A program made the translations under genes and the position numbers. A stretch of DNA of 64,000 nt from Metridium senile (lineage: Eukaryota; Cnidaria; Anthozoa; Actiniaria; Metridiidae). This document shows, piece after piece, positions 14,036-42,571 of the stretch. Numbering within the stretch: position 1 is the stretch's first letter; each line of letters begins with the position of its first letter. The notes below the pieces were generated by a model that had not been told where the DNA came from, did not search any database, and saw only the letters and a program-made list of their open reading frames with translations. Location of the stretch: contig OX459095.1 of NCBI GenBank assembly GCA_949775045.1, positions 31,448,564 through 31,512,563 on the forward strand, in the 5' to 3' direction.

Positions 14036-15799
14036 TCTTATTATTGTCGGGACTGGCCAATCACAGTGAACTTTCCATATGCGAGAAAGTGGATTCTGAT
14101 TGGTTACTATGGTCGCAGATGACTATAGCAACTGACTAGTGCAAACTGACAAGTGTATTACTTCAAATATCATCTATAATTACCTGACTTGCTGTACTTG
14201 TGCTGCACATTCAGACTGTTTTTCTTTCCATTGTGCATTGTCCCAGTCCAGCTCGTAAAACACAACAACCAACGCTGGGACTTGTTCTAAGTGTTTATTC
14301 ATCCATTTTGTCTTGAGGACCCCTTTTGGGATGTACCATTCATATGAAGTGCGCTGTCAACAACACCATTAATGTTATTACAATATATTGAGGACCCCTT
14401 TTGGGATGTTCCATTCATATGAAGTGCGCTGTCAACAACACCATTAATATCATTAGAATATATTGCAGATACCTTTGAGAATAATAGATAATAATATTAT
14501 ATAATAGTTATATAGCGCCTATCCAAATCTGCTCTAGGTGCTTTACAAAATAAAAACAACAACATACATACAAACAAAATGAGGTAGACTAAGAGCTTAT
14601 TAATATAACATTCATAGGAAGTGGCATTCAACAACAAACATTGCAAGACACATTAGAATATATTGTGCTTTCTACTTTATATTGTCCAATCAACAGTATG
14701 GGATAATCAATGTGTACATATTCAATAGATGATGTGTTTCACAATGGTTATGAAATGAGTTTGAGTGAGTGTTACAAAATTATAAAGATAAAGCATATAT
14801 ATTGAAACCCGGCGTAACCAATCGATACCCAATACCAATCGATACCTAATACCAATCGATACCCAATACCAATCGATGACAATCGATAACAATCAATATC
14901 AATTAATCGATTGATATTGGAAATCGATGAAAATCGATAGGAAGGGTTTGTGTGACTATCGATTTTTATTGATTTTCAATATCAATCGATAATCTTATTG
15001 CATCGATTTCATCGATTTCCAATGAAAATTGATAACTTAAATTAATATAATACCGGTGTCGCTTTTGTTTCATAAATGTATGTTTTAATGTCTGTATGTA
15101 TACAGTGATTATTTAAGCGTGTTTACAGTCTGAACGTCTTTAAGGGAGACCAGTTACGTATCAGGATGGCGACGGGTTATAATTAAAACGAAATTTGATT
15201 CTTATTAAACAGAATGGAAACAAGCGATACTAATCGATTTATCGATTTTTATCGATTGTAACTTCTTTTTTGTGACTATCGATTTTTATCAATTGACTGA
15301 TACCAATCGATATCAATTAGTTAATTATATCGATTGATATCGACTTATCGATTGGATTTCCGATGATGGATTTTCATCGATTGGTTCGCCGGGATTTAAA
15401 TAACTATCACAAATTGCATGCTAGCTAGCTGCAATTGTTAAAATTTCTCCACAAAATTACAACATGTGTAAGCTAAGCTTATAATAAGCTATAATAAAGA
15501 GATGAATAAAAAAAAACAGTAATAAAACTATGAGAAATATGCTGTAGACCTTATATTTAATTAAATATCACTGACGACCAGGAAACACACCACTTTACCT
15601 TTGGTTTTGCCTTGGGATACTCATTCTCAATTGGCACAAGTTTGAATGAAAGAGGTACACGATCCGGTCGTCTGTTTACAGAAAAAGACTCCCATATTGC
15701 TCTGTGTAAAGGTTTTTGTATGATATCTAGCCCGGTGAGCCCAATCAGACCAAGAGGACGAGTTGAAAGTTCTGTCGGAAACTCACTGGTGGCCGCCAT
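85..15799 (-). CDS. TRAPPC11: TRAPPC11 (trafficking protein particle complex subunit 11), 5' half, 19 exons
   Basis: TRAPPC11 is a subunit of the metazoan TRAPPIII tethering complex and acts in ER-to-Golgi traffic. Nineteen exons join in frame through GT-AG introns to 581 codons, about half of the roughly 1130-residue family length; the rest lies beyond the left edge. Exons: 15599-15799, 14184-14353, 13681-13751, 13018-13132, 10939-11011, 10602-10628, 10065-10138, 9622-9718, 9217-9350, 8121-8181, 7457-7537, 7182-7269, 5687-5766, 4731-4809, 4064-4118, 3483-3563, 866-930, 657-718, 85-214. Conserved blocks match the vertebrate protein in order: [107 protein letters not shown]. The second half of this stretch covers the foie gras domain. 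I chose ATG 15799 (context AAGATGG) because the homologue starts just before FPxEL; an in-frame ATG at 15853 would add 18 residues. Confidence 0.96.
657..718 (-). CDS. TRAPPC11: TRAPPC11 exon 18
   Basis: Encodes [20 protein letters not shown]; acceptor GTATAAG|AT, donor TCG|GTAATC. Confidence 0.87.
866..930 (-). CDS. TRAPPC11: TRAPPC11 exon 17
   Basis: Encodes [20 protein letters not shown], matching CSYLxxxLKDYITYSLELLG; acceptor ATTTGTAG|G, donor AAT|GTATCC. The preceding 2.55-kb intron holds the MITE complex at 1103-3243. Confidence 0.9.
1103..1229. mobile_element. Foldback/MITE hairpin, about 60-bp arms
   Basis: Nearly perfect inverted arms around a short centre near 1160: GGAGATATGAATTTTATCTT on the left reappears reversed at about 1200-1220, and GATATCCCAC faces GTGGGATATC. 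No coding capacity. Sits in the intron between TRAPPC11 exons 16 and 17. Confidence 0.75.
1339..1594. mobile_element. TA-flanked MITE, copy 1
   Basis: 256 bp bounded by TACAATCTTGGACATAAAT and its reverse complement, followed inside by GTTGACAC on both arms. TA at each terminus suggests a Tc1/mariner-type target. Nearly identical to 2925-3181 in the same orientation. Confidence 0.8.
2925..3181. mobile_element. TA-flanked MITE, copy 2
   Basis: Second copy of the element at 1339-1594, same termini and orientation, differing by about one base in the central G run. Confidence 0.8.
3483..3563 (-). CDS. TRAPPC11: TRAPPC11 exon 16
   Basis: Encodes [20 protein letters not shown] and VLITSL; acceptor TTGCAG|GTTA. 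A second AG at the ATTTCAG inside the exon would break the phase. Confidence 0.9.
3732..3923. mobile_element. Foldback MITE
   Basis: About 190 bp made of two inverted arms; each contains AAATCTGTACTT, AATTTGCATAAG or its complement, TGTGTTGATGTGTG and ACCAATCAGAG. Lies in a TRAPPC11 intron. Confidence 0.75.
4064..4118 (-). CDS. TRAPPC11: TRAPPC11 exon 15
   Basis: Encodes [17 protein letters not shown]; acceptor CTCCAG|TGG. Donor taken as GAT|GTAGGT because the next candidate five bases on would leave an in-frame TAG. Confidence 0.88.
4203..4266. repeat. Short hairpin
   Basis: ACAATTTTCTTTGTAAAAGT and its near-complement flank a few bases; 64-bp stem-loop, probably a micro-foldback insertion. 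Confidence 0.6.
4389..4605. repeat. Dispersed repeat, copy 1
   Basis: About 215 bp (GCAGTTAAACCATGAAAT near the left end, ATAGTGACTATTTGTTAGAA near the right) closely matching 8215-8401 plus 9008-9050. Uninterrupted here, so it gives the empty site for the insertion in the second copy. Confidence 0.75.
4731..4809 (-). CDS. TRAPPC11: TRAPPC11 exon 14
   Basis: Encodes [20 protein letters not shown] and RMKRYL; acceptor TTTCAG|TGG, donor CTGA|GTAAGT. Confidence 0.93.
5687..5766 (-). CDS. TRAPPC11: TRAPPC11 exon 13
   Basis: Encodes [20 protein letters not shown] and LMVDHS; acceptor TTTCAG|GTC, donor TCT|GTAAGA. Confidence 0.9.
5912..6070. mobile_element. MITE with AGGTAAAGA termini, copy 1
   Basis: Inverted arms TCTTTACCT / AGGTAAAGA, then CACGTGTCATTCCCTTGAGA facing its complement. 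The same element occurs at 24641-24795. Confidence 0.75.
6434..7052. mobile_element. TIR element about 620 bp, non-autonomous
   Basis: TTAAGTTGACTGGCTACTTT at the left faces AAAGTAGCCAGTCACCTTAA at the right. No transposase reading frame inside. Confidence 0.75.
7182..7269 (-). CDS. TRAPPC11: TRAPPC11 exon 12
   Basis: Encodes [20 protein letters not shown]; acceptor TTACAG|CCT, donor CAAG|GTGACA. Confidence 0.92.
7457..7537 (-). CDS. TRAPPC11: TRAPPC11 exon 11
   Basis: 27 codons beginning [19 protein letters not shown]; acceptor GCTCCAG|ACG, donor CAT|GTAAGT; phase 0 at both ends. Confidence 0.93.
7600..8070. repeat. Degenerate TGAA/AATGAATG microsatellite with an embedded SINE-like tail
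   Basis: Several hundred bases of imperfect ATGAATGA units between TRAPPC11 exons 11 and 10. Interrupted at 7856-7925 by GTGTAAAGCGC...GTGCGCTATATAAATA, the kind of sequence found at SINE 3' ends. Confidence 0.75.
8121..8181 (-). CDS. TRAPPC11: TRAPPC11 exon 10
   Basis: Encodes [20 protein letters not shown], matching the vertebrate [12 protein letters not shown] block; acceptor ATCATAG|A, donor CAG|GTATTA. Confidence 0.92.
8215..9050. repeat. Dispersed repeat, copy 2, split by an insertion
   Basis: Left part 8215-8401 and right part 9008-9050 together equal the repeat at 4389-4605; the gap holds the element at 8422-9007 plus about 20 extra bases. Confidence 0.7.
8422..9007. mobile_element. 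Harbinger-like MITE candidate (TAA target duplication)
   Basis: Bounded by CTCGGGATTC and GAATCCCGAG with TAA directly outside both ends, a 3-bp duplication typical of PIF/Harbinger. No open reading frame. Boundaries are supported by the uninterrupted copy at 4389-4605 except for about 20 unexplained bases at 8402-8421. Confidence 0.55.
9217..9350 (-). CDS. TRAPPC11: TRAPPC11 exon 9
   Basis: Encodes [26 protein letters not shown] and FEHSAWLSK; acceptor ATTTCAG|ATT, donor ACA|GTAAGG. Confidence 0.93.
9622..9718 (-). CDS. TRAPPC11: TRAPPC11 exon 8
   Basis: Encodes [14 protein letters not shown] and [13 protein letters not shown]; acceptor TTTACAG|ACA, donor AAA|GTAAGA. Confidence 0.93.
9790..10050 (+). 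mobile_element. 3' fragment of a non-LTR retrotransposon (CR1/L2-type)
   Basis: Encodes broken pieces resembling the C-terminus of LINE reverse transcriptases ([15 protein letters not shown] and, after frame changes, SLNDRAP), then a GATATGCGCTTTATAAATA tail. Antisense to TRAPPC11, between exons 8 and 7. Confidence 0.6.
10065..10138 (-). CDS. TRAPPC11: TRAPPC11 exon 7
   Basis: Encodes [19 protein letters not shown] and PHAAV; acceptor TTTTTAG|CTT, donor CAA|GTGAGT. Confidence 0.92.
10602..10628 (-). CDS. TRAPPC11: TRAPPC11 exon 6 (27-base microexon)
   Basis: Encodes exactly nine residues, EFLNKSMHQ, matching EFLNKTTHQ of the vertebrate protein; acceptor TTTACAG|GAA, donor CAG|GTAATA. Both flanking introns are phase 0, so skipping would keep the frame. 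Confidence 0.88.
10939..11011 (-). CDS. TRAPPC11: TRAPPC11 exon 5
   Basis: 73-base exon encoding [19 protein letters not shown] and VKSHK; acceptor ATATAG|A, consensus donor AAA|GTAAGT. Confidence 0.93.
11055..11390. repeat. Tandem duplication, about 170-bp unit, two copies
   Basis: Units start at about 11055 and 11231; both contain AGAGTGCACATTG, AAAACCAA, CACAATCTGT, AGACTTCTCTTAGCCA and GTAGCC(C)TGTGGAAG. Between TRAPPC11 exons 5 and 4; no coding signal. Confidence 0.75.
11390..12170. other. Intronic stretch with purine-rich block
   Basis: 11410-11485 is unusually G/A-rich (GGAGCGGAGGGGAGGGGC and similar), followed by two CCAAT-type motifs. Apart from this I recognise nothing before the 64-bp array. 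Confidence 0.4.
12176..13070. repeat. 64-bp minisatellite made from the end of TRAPPC11 exon 4 and its splice donor
   Basis: Fourteen near-identical copies at exact 64-bp spacing (CTAACC/CTAACT at 12181, 12245, 12309 and so on to 13013). On the minus strand each unit is AGTCTTTGTTTGTCTTAC..., the codons for [17 protein letters not shown], then AAG|GTTAGT and CTCTAG. The copy nearest exon 4 is the exon itself; the other 13 lie in the intron and keep intact donor sites. Variants differ mainly at AAG|GT versus AAA|GT and GGATACAC versus GGATATAC. Because 64 is not a multiple of three, reading into the next unit gives a stop. Confidence 0.95.
13018..13132 (-). CDS. TRAPPC11: TRAPPC11 exon 4
   Basis: Residues [16 protein letters not shown] through LFGYTI, phase consistent on both sides. 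Donor ATAAG|GTTAGT. The last ~50 bases of this exon plus the donor are the unit of the 64-bp tandem array that follows in the intron. Confidence 0.93.
13681..13751 (-). CDS. TRAPPC11: TRAPPC11 exon 3
   Basis: 71-base exon encoding [17 protein letters not shown] and APLPP, closely matching vertebrate TRAPPC11. Acceptor TTAACAG|GAAC, donor CCAG|GTAAAA; phases fit exons 2 and 4 exactly. Confidence 0.93.
13900..14045. repeat. SINE-like tail followed by (TTA)n microsatellite
   Basis: AATTTGCACAATATAAATTA then about 20 ATT units at 13973-14045, the usual organisation of a SINE/LINE 3' end. Intron between TRAPPC11 exons 3 and 2. Confidence 0.6.
14184..14353 (-). CDS. TRAPPC11: TRAPPC11 exon 2
   Basis: Residues 68-123 plus two bases, from [10 protein letters not shown] to the [10 protein letters not shown] block; acceptor TTGACAG|CGC, donor CAG|GTAATT. 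Its acceptor and first ~39 bases are duplicated just upstream in transcription order (14390-14464). Confidence 0.95.
14390..14464. repeat. Tandem copy of the TRAPPC11 exon 2 splice acceptor and exon start
   Basis: 75-bp unit almost identical to 14315-14389. On the minus strand it repeats TTGACAG|CGCACTTCATATGAA and about 39 exon bases. Use of this upstream acceptor would run into a stop, so the working acceptor should be 14353/14354. A third, diverged copy lies near 14607-14667. Confidence 0.85.
14490..14570. repeat. SINE-like fragment
   Basis: ATATAGCGCCTATCCA and CTAGGTGCTTTACAAAATA resemble the 3' domain shared by many marine-invertebrate SINEs. Sits between the second and third copies of the exon 2 acceptor repeat. 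Confidence 0.5.
14803..15398. mobile_element. TIR element packed with ATCGAT palindromes
   Basis: Ends TGAAACCCGGCGTAACCAAT and its near-complement (ATTGGTTCGCCGGGATTTA). The 596-bp interior carries roughly twenty ATCGAT sites, many as CAATCGATACC or TATCGATTTTTAT. No coding capacity. In TRAPPC11 intron 1. Confidence 0.8.
15599..15799 (-). CDS. TRAPPC11: TRAPPC11 exon 1
   Basis: Residues 1-67, beginning MAATSEFP and ending PKAKPK, phase 0, donor AG|GTAAAG. Contains the conserved LTGLDII and [11 protein letters not shown] blocks. Confidence 0.93.
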
Positions 15800-16979
15800 C
15801 TTGGATGGGATCCCGGTAAGAGCTTGGTAACGAAACACAGGTAGCCCAACCATTAAAAAATTAGGGTGTCTTCCTACAAAATATATGTTTTCATTTAAAC
15901 CCTTTTTATTGATTTATATTTCTTTATCCATTTTACCAGCGAGCTAAAACAAAAAAAAGCGGAAGGAAGTCGGTTTAAATTAAAAAAAAATGTCTAGATA
16001 CATCACAGGTAGCCCAAGCTATGCATTTGTACGTTTTTTTGCAATATGACGAAATATTTAAAATGCAATAAAAATAAACATGTCTACCTGTGTGTTGTGT
16101 TTTTCTTTGCATTTCTGTGAAGTTTCAGGCTATTTCCTTCAATTTTGAGTGATTTATGGCTGATGTTCCCCAGCGTCCTAAGAAGAGGGGAAGTCCCTTT
16201 CAAGTTAGCGTTTTTTATGGTTTTCTTTTCCTATTCGCTTGTGAACCTCACGCAAGATAGCAACGTTTCAAGGTTAGTAATCGGGTTAACTTTTAGTTTT
16301 TCCCCGTTTCAAGTATATTTTTCGATGTTTTTCTGTGACATAAAAAGAGTGGAGGAATGAAACACGTAACCATGTCCTGCAAAGGGCCTATTATTGAGCT
16401 ATAAGGTCGGATTGTCCTGATTAATATTGTAATATCATTTTGGCCAATTTTATGTGAACAGCTTTCTCTGGAATACAATCCATTTGCACTCTAATGAATA
16501 GCCTCAATAGCTTATATTTATGAAGAACAAAGAAAGTCAGGGAGGAGGGACAAATGGTCGAAAAAATCAGGGAGTAGGGAGAAAAATGGTATAAAATTTG
16601 GGAGGAAGGAAATTTTAATCCCTGTTCCTCTCCCCTCCACACATGCATGAAATATGAATTACTTAATTCGATCTAGTACTCCGGTGTGATTGATATGATT
16701 ATGAAACAATTTTCGATCCTTAACAAATTAAGCTATGAAATAGATATCTAGAGTATGATTTTTTTTATTTGTGATGATTGATAGAATACCAAGCTTTCAT
16801 TAGACTAAAAGTATCATCTACTTTTAGTAGTGTTGAACACTCTATTTTATACATTTTACTGAGCAAAAATGCCTTGCTAAAGTATTTTTGTAGAAATTGG
16901 TACGCGAAGACCGATAAAATCGCGATTTGCTATTGTATTTTTGTAATCAGTAATATTACACCAAGAGGAATGGGGTCGA
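15800..16979. other. TRAPPC11 upstream region and intergenic stretch
   Basis: Holds the TRAPPC11 5' end and probably its promoter, transcribed leftward from near 15850; I see no TATA box. Beyond 16000 I find only short frames without recognisable content and a purine-rich block at 16530-16620. Confidence 0.4.
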
Positions 16980-17081
16980 GTGACGAATGACGTCATTTAC
17001 TCCATGGTTTCACAACAACACTCGTGGCTTCAAAGGATATGCGCCGGATTTATTATAATCAAGAACGTTTATGAAATGTCA

Positions 17082-17690
17082 GAAGATGTTGTTTCTCCCA
17101 GTCCCTTGACTATTTTCCCTGTTGTTTCTCCCAGTCCCTTGACTATTTTCCCTGTTGTTTCTCCCAGTCCCTTGACTATTTTCCCTGTTGTTTCTCCCAG
17201 TCCCTTGACTATTTTCCCTGTTGTTTCTCCCAGTCCCTTGACTATTTTCCCTGTTGTTTCTCCCAGTCCCTTGACTATTTTCCCTGTTGTTTCTCCCAGT
17301 CCCTTGACTATTTTCCTTGTTGTTTCTCCCAGTCCCTTGACTATTTTCCCTGTTGTTTCTCCCAGTCCCTTGACTATTTTCCCTGTTGTTTCTCCCAGTC
17401 CCTTGACTATTGCTCCTGTTGTTTCTCCCAGTCCCTTGACTATTTTCCCTGTTGTTTCTCCCAGTCCCTTGACTATTGCTCCTGTTGTTTCTCCCAGTCC
17501 CTTGACTATTTTCCCTGTTGTTTCTCCCAGTCCCTTGACTATTGCTCCTGTTGTTTCTCCCAGTCCCTTGACTATTGTCCCTGTTGTTTCTCCCAGTCCC
17601 TTGACTATTGTCCCTGTTGTTTCTCCCACTTCCTTGACTATTTTCCTTGTTGTTTCTCTCATCTCCTTGACTATTGTCCCTATCTCTATT
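17082..17690. repeat. 33-bp minisatellite, 18 copies
   Basis: Unit GTTGTTTCTCCCAGTCCCTT + GACTATTTTCCCT repeated 18 times; variants replace TTTTCC by TTGCTC or TTGTCC. As 33 is a multiple of three, one plus frame (VVSPSPLTIFP) and two minus frames (GETTGKIVKGL, NRENSQGTGRN) stay open throughout. I regard these as by-products of the repeat. Confidence 0.9.
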
Positions 17691-17832
17691 CAATTCGCTT
17701 TTCCCCTTTTACAATATTTTCTTGTTGGCTTCTTTCTAGTTTATTTAGAGATGTCAATATTGTGTGGCACTAGACGTCTCAAAATTTATCAAGTCTGTTT
17801 TCATATCGTAGTGTGTTTTTTCTTTATAGACA

Positions 17833-17937
17833 ATGAAGCTGCTGTTCGTTGTGTGTGCAATTCTTCTTGTAACTGGTCCAGTTGTATCCCATCCCATCGA
17901 TATACGGGACCAACAACAAAGCCAAAAACGCATTTGA
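17833..17937 (+). CDS. Candidate small secreted peptide precursor, probably frameshifted
   Basis: A good 3' splice site (TTTTTTCTTTATAG|ACAATG) ends three bases before ATG 17833, implying an upstream untranslated exon. The frame opens with a clear signal peptide (MKLLFVVCAILLVTGPVVS) and then a short hydrophilic run ending in a dibasic KR, but stops at 17937 after 34 residues. In the next frame the reading continues from about 17917 to 18100 with three cysteines and a basic, aromatic tail, which looks more like a mature peptide than the present ending. The two parts meet near a run of five A at 17925-17929, so a one-base indel (pseudogene or sequence error) is plausible. I do not recognise the family. 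Confidence 0.45.
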   Translation: MKLLFVVCAILLVTGPVVSHPIDIRDQQQSQKRI

Positions 17938-18088
17938 CGCACTTCCTGGACAAACCAGCGCTCGATGCCAACTTTGCTATGTAAAAAACGCTAACGGGAG
18001 GTGCTTCAAGGATTTTTACTACTTCTACTTCATGGAGCTCTACCGGAAATCACTTGTAAATAATACACAACATACTCACTTGAGGATC

Positions 18089-18094
18089 AATAAA
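18089..18094 (+). other. Polyadenylation signal
   Basis: AATAAA about 150 bp after the peptide stop; likely ends the short transcript starting upstream of 17830. It overlaps the last codons of the alternative frame. Confidence 0.5.
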
Positions 18095-18147
18095 ACATGA
18101 ATTAATTTACTGTCGTTTGTGTTCATTTTCATTCTGTGTTTTTCCCT

Positions 18148-18217
18148 GTTAGCAGAGTCTTCCACAGCTCGATTCTGACGAGAGAAAGGAATCGAACTGT
18201 GGAAGACTCTGCTAGCA
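18148..18217. mobile_element. Micro-foldback hairpin
   Basis: GCAGAGTCTTCCACAG faces CTGTGGAAGACTCTGC across a short loop, with CGATTC/GAATCG next to the loop. Similar in plan to the hairpin at 44144-44194. Confidence 0.65.
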
Positions 18218-18772
18218 GAGTCACAATTATCTTTCACAATTATCTTTCACAATTATGTTCATGAACCGAATTACTGAGACAAAATGTTGACCGTCTACTA
18301 GTGTGCTGTAGTTAATTATTTCAATCCAACACATTATGGATTGCAAAATATCACACGTCAAAGTCCGACCAAAGTGAAAAGAAAGACCAGAACTGCATAC
18401 TTTCAAGTAGCATGTTGGGCGATAAACCAATGTGCAAGTCAAAACTTTTAGTAGAATTAAGTTATAACCAACACGCTACTTTGTGCATTGCATTATATTA
18501 GTAGATATTAGACGCCTTAGATCGTCAATTAAACCGGCGTGTTGATGTCAATATCAGCAACTGATTGAGTACTAGTGCAAACTTCTCGCAATTCATCATA
18601 GAATTTTTATAATAATAATAAAGGATTATTAACCGAGCGTGAGGTCTGTACGGGAGAATATCAGACTGAGATTTGACAGTACGGAACGAGCGCAACGAGG
18701 TCCGTACAAAAAAGACCGAGGTCTGATATTTTTCCGGACAGAACGAACAATTAAGCGAGGTTAGTAAATCGT

Positions 18773-19083
18773 TTATTATATGGCTTTTTTTCTGAGCGAT
18801 GTACGAAATTTCAAATATTTTATCGCCGAATTTCTCATTGTTGAATGAATAAAAATACATGCATTAAATACACACTAAACTGTCTAAAAAAACACTTTGC
18901 AGGTATGAAAAGGCAAAAATTTAACAAAATATTTATTGCAATACTTTACAAGTTGTTTTTTAATTTCCTGGTCTGAAAAAAATACGAAAATTGGGCCGTT
19001 GTCATGGTAACGGTCTGATATGGGAAAATATCAGACCGAAAATCAGCCAATCAGAGCGCACGTACTATCGTAGCCATATAATA
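18773..19083. mobile_element. MITE with TTATTATATGGCT termini
   Basis: TTATTATATGGCT at the left faces AGCCATATAATAA at the right. TCTGATAT...ATATCAGAC motifs occur inside and in the left flank (18615-18735), so a related copy may adjoin it. Confidence 0.6.
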
Positions 19084-19439
19084 ATTATCTTTATTCGCCT
19101 CTTTTTTTTGTCATGTAATTACAATTTATAAGCATATAAATGTGGCAAGAAAATCTCAGCAAGTCTTTAAAGACTTTTCTAGGAGATTTCCTTCTATAAT
19201 TACATATTGTTTTATATATATACATATTTTCTGGCGACGTGATTATTATAATCAGTAATGGTAATGGGCTCCTGTTATAATAAAATAACCGATGTAGAAT
19301 AATTATTTATAAAAAAATGGTAAAATTTACATATATTAAAATATAATCATGTATATATTTGTTTACAAGCAATAATATAATAATAAGTATAGATACTTAT
19401 AATTGATAATTGATTATAATTGATAATTGATAAAATTAT

Positions 19440-20760
19440 AATAGCACATGTTTTTTTGTTTGTTTTTTTGTTTTTTTCATTTTATAAATTAAATGAATTT
19501 ACAAGCAATATTTTGATTTTTCTTTTGAATTGTCTGAGTGAATGAGATTTTTTACATCGTCACTCAGATCATTCCATATTTGTATGCCAAAGTTTTTTAG
19601 GGACATTTTTCTGTAATTTGTTCTACTATAGTTGATATGCAGTTTATCTGACGATCTAGTTTCATATTTGTGTATTTGATTGTTTGTCTTAAAATAGTTT
19701 AAAAAGATGCTAGAGGGAAGAATGTTTTTATCGTATTTATACATAAATTGGCATGTTAGGTAGTTGTTTATCTGGTGTACGTTTAAAATTTCTAGTTTTT
19801 TGAAGAGTTGCTTGCTGGGCTGGCGATAATTTGAGAAAGTAATTGTTCTTAGTATTCTTTTTTGAGTTTTTTTTTGTAAACTGTTAAGTTGTGTGGTAAG
19901 TATTTCCCCATATTGAATTACAGTATATTAATTAAGGATAAATCATAGAGTAGTATAGCATTGTTAGATGTTTAATGGTCAGGATATGTCGTGTTCTTGT
20001 TAAGACTCCAGATGCTCTACATATGTTTTCAAAACAAACTCAATGTGGTGTTTCCAATTTAAATTTTCGTCTATATGAACACCAAGAAATTTAGTGTAAT
20101 TGACCTGATTCATGTTATCGTTACTCATCTGGATGTTAAAATTTTCCATTACATTTCTCTTATTTTTTGTTTTAAAAAGTATAAAGTTAGTTTTCTTCAC
20201 ATTCAGTGAAAGTTTATTCACACTTACCCAAGTTGCAACTTTTGTGAGTTCTATGTTAATGTTTTCTGTTAATGTTTTAAACAGGGTTCGTGCCGATGTC
20301 TGTAAACAAAATCTAAGGAGTTTTCAAGGATTTTCCAGGACCAAAAAGTAATTTGTAAGCACGTTTTGCGACATGCTTTGGCTGATGCATTCTGGGACGG
20401 TCGTTCCCAGTACCCCTCAATAAATGCAGGGATGCCTGTCGGATAATGCCTTTGCGATTATAATTAATCTTGTTGAGCTTATTTTACGAAAATAATGTAC
20501 AATACTATAATTTTTACTTAACTTTAATTTGCAATACTAGAATTTTTACCCTACTCTAGCTAGAATTAAGGAGTTTTTAAGGAGTTTTTGCTGATTTTCT
20601 AAAATTCAAGGGCTTTTCAAGTGCCCTTAAAAACGTAAATCAAATCTAAGGAGTTTTCAAGGAGTTTAAGGAGTAGCACGAACCCTGTTTAAAGAAATAT
20701 TTGTATTTATATCTACCACAACAACATCTTGTTTTGGTCATATAACACAAACATGTACTT
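19440..20760 (-). mobile_element. 3' fragment of a non-LTR retrotransposon (LINE), interrupted by a MITE
   Basis: Broken reverse-transcriptase C-terminal sequence on the minus strand: NKLSLNVKKTNFILFK, TKFLGVHIDENLNWKHHIE, then KMSLKNFGIQIWNDLSDDVK, the usual order in Jockey/CR1-type LINEs. Frames are disrupted between these blocks. The upstream coding part is separated by the insertion at 20282-20687. Lies downstream of AHCY, same strand. Confidence 0.75.
20282..20687. mobile_element. hAT-like MITE inserted in the LINE fragment
   Basis: Ends CAGGGTTCGTGC and GCACGAACCCTG; subterminal AAGGAGTTTTCAAGGA repeats. TTTAAA flanks both sides (6 bp, shorter than the 8 bp expected for hAT). LINE coding sequence resumes on both sides. 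Confidence 0.75.
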
Positions 20761-20958
20761 CCAAAATATGCTATGGATAAATCAATAACAAGAGAAAGAA
20801 ATACCGACATCCATGTAATAGGTGTATTACAAACATGCTACAGCAATGGTCTAGCAATAAATTTATTTACAGAAAGATTCCAGATTGAGGGAATCAAAAC
20901 CACCACATCAAAAACACCACCTTTCAAGTTTTATTTGTATACGATTAATTTACCCATG

Positions 20959-20964
20959 TTTATT
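20959..20964 (-). other. AHCY: AHCY polyadenylation signal candidate
   Basis: AATAAA on the minus strand about 110 bp after the stop; a second lies at 20862-20867. Either would give a short 3' UTR ending before the LINE fragment. Confidence 0.5.
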
Positions 20965-21074
20965 AAAACCATTCAACAACTTGACACCATCCATGATAGA
21001 AAAATCGTGGCATGCATGCAAGTCTTACAACATGATGATGAGAGTGAATATGTCATTGTCCATGTTATTTTTGT

Positions 21075-41812
<20,738 letters not shown>

Positions 41813-42571
41813 GATGATTTTTGTTGGAATTTACGGTCTTACAAAGTGCAAATTACAACTGATCTCTGGAAATATCACCGGCCTTGATGAGCTATGCCAA
41901 AAAAGAGATCGATTGCTCTTCGTTGACTCCTTTTGATGCCGACTGCCATTTTGTAACAGGGGTGATCTGATTGGTTGGTTTTGATGGTGTGTGCCCGAGA
42001 CAGGAAGCCCATCTTCTCAGAATATCATTTCAAAACAGATTATGGGAAGGGAGGGGTGTGTTTACTAAATTTTACTTTAGTTGTTGTAATCGTCATTTGT
42101 AGCCTCGGAAACCAGTGTTCCAAAAAGCACAGGTTCCCATGTCCCATGTCCTGGAATCAATCTCTTTTCTACAGGTAATAAATCATTAGACATTCATCCT
42201 TTCTTTCATATTTTTTTTTTCATCCATCTATTCAACTATCCATTCACGATCCATTTACCGTTTCATCAAATTATCCATACAACATATCCATTCATTCATT
42301 CATTCATTATTCATTCATTTCTAGGTAATGTATTTGCGACCAGGCCTACATACGAATTCACCAAAGTTGTTAGCAGTATCATGCGACATTCTTTGCAGTT
42401 TCGTCATCCTTGAAAAAATCTAATGGTCCGTCCCTAAGTAAAAGCAATTGGTTTGATAAAAACTGCATAGGATTAGATATTCGGAGAGACTCTAAACTGA
42501 CCAAAGTATGAGAATGAATTGATTGCGAATCCGCGTTATTTCTAGACAGTGAATGAAATGAACAAGTTAAG
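41813..42571. other. AHCY upstream region
   Basis: No TATA box or other core promoter element that I can name; ATTCAT microsatellite at 42220-42320. The AHCY promoter should lie at its left end. Confidence 0.35.

Noticed and set aside
16980..17984. 334-codon plus-strand frame and the 197/204-codon minus-strand frames
   Set aside because: Almost entirely the 33-bp repeat, whose length divisible by three keeps frames open by chance; no conserved domain.
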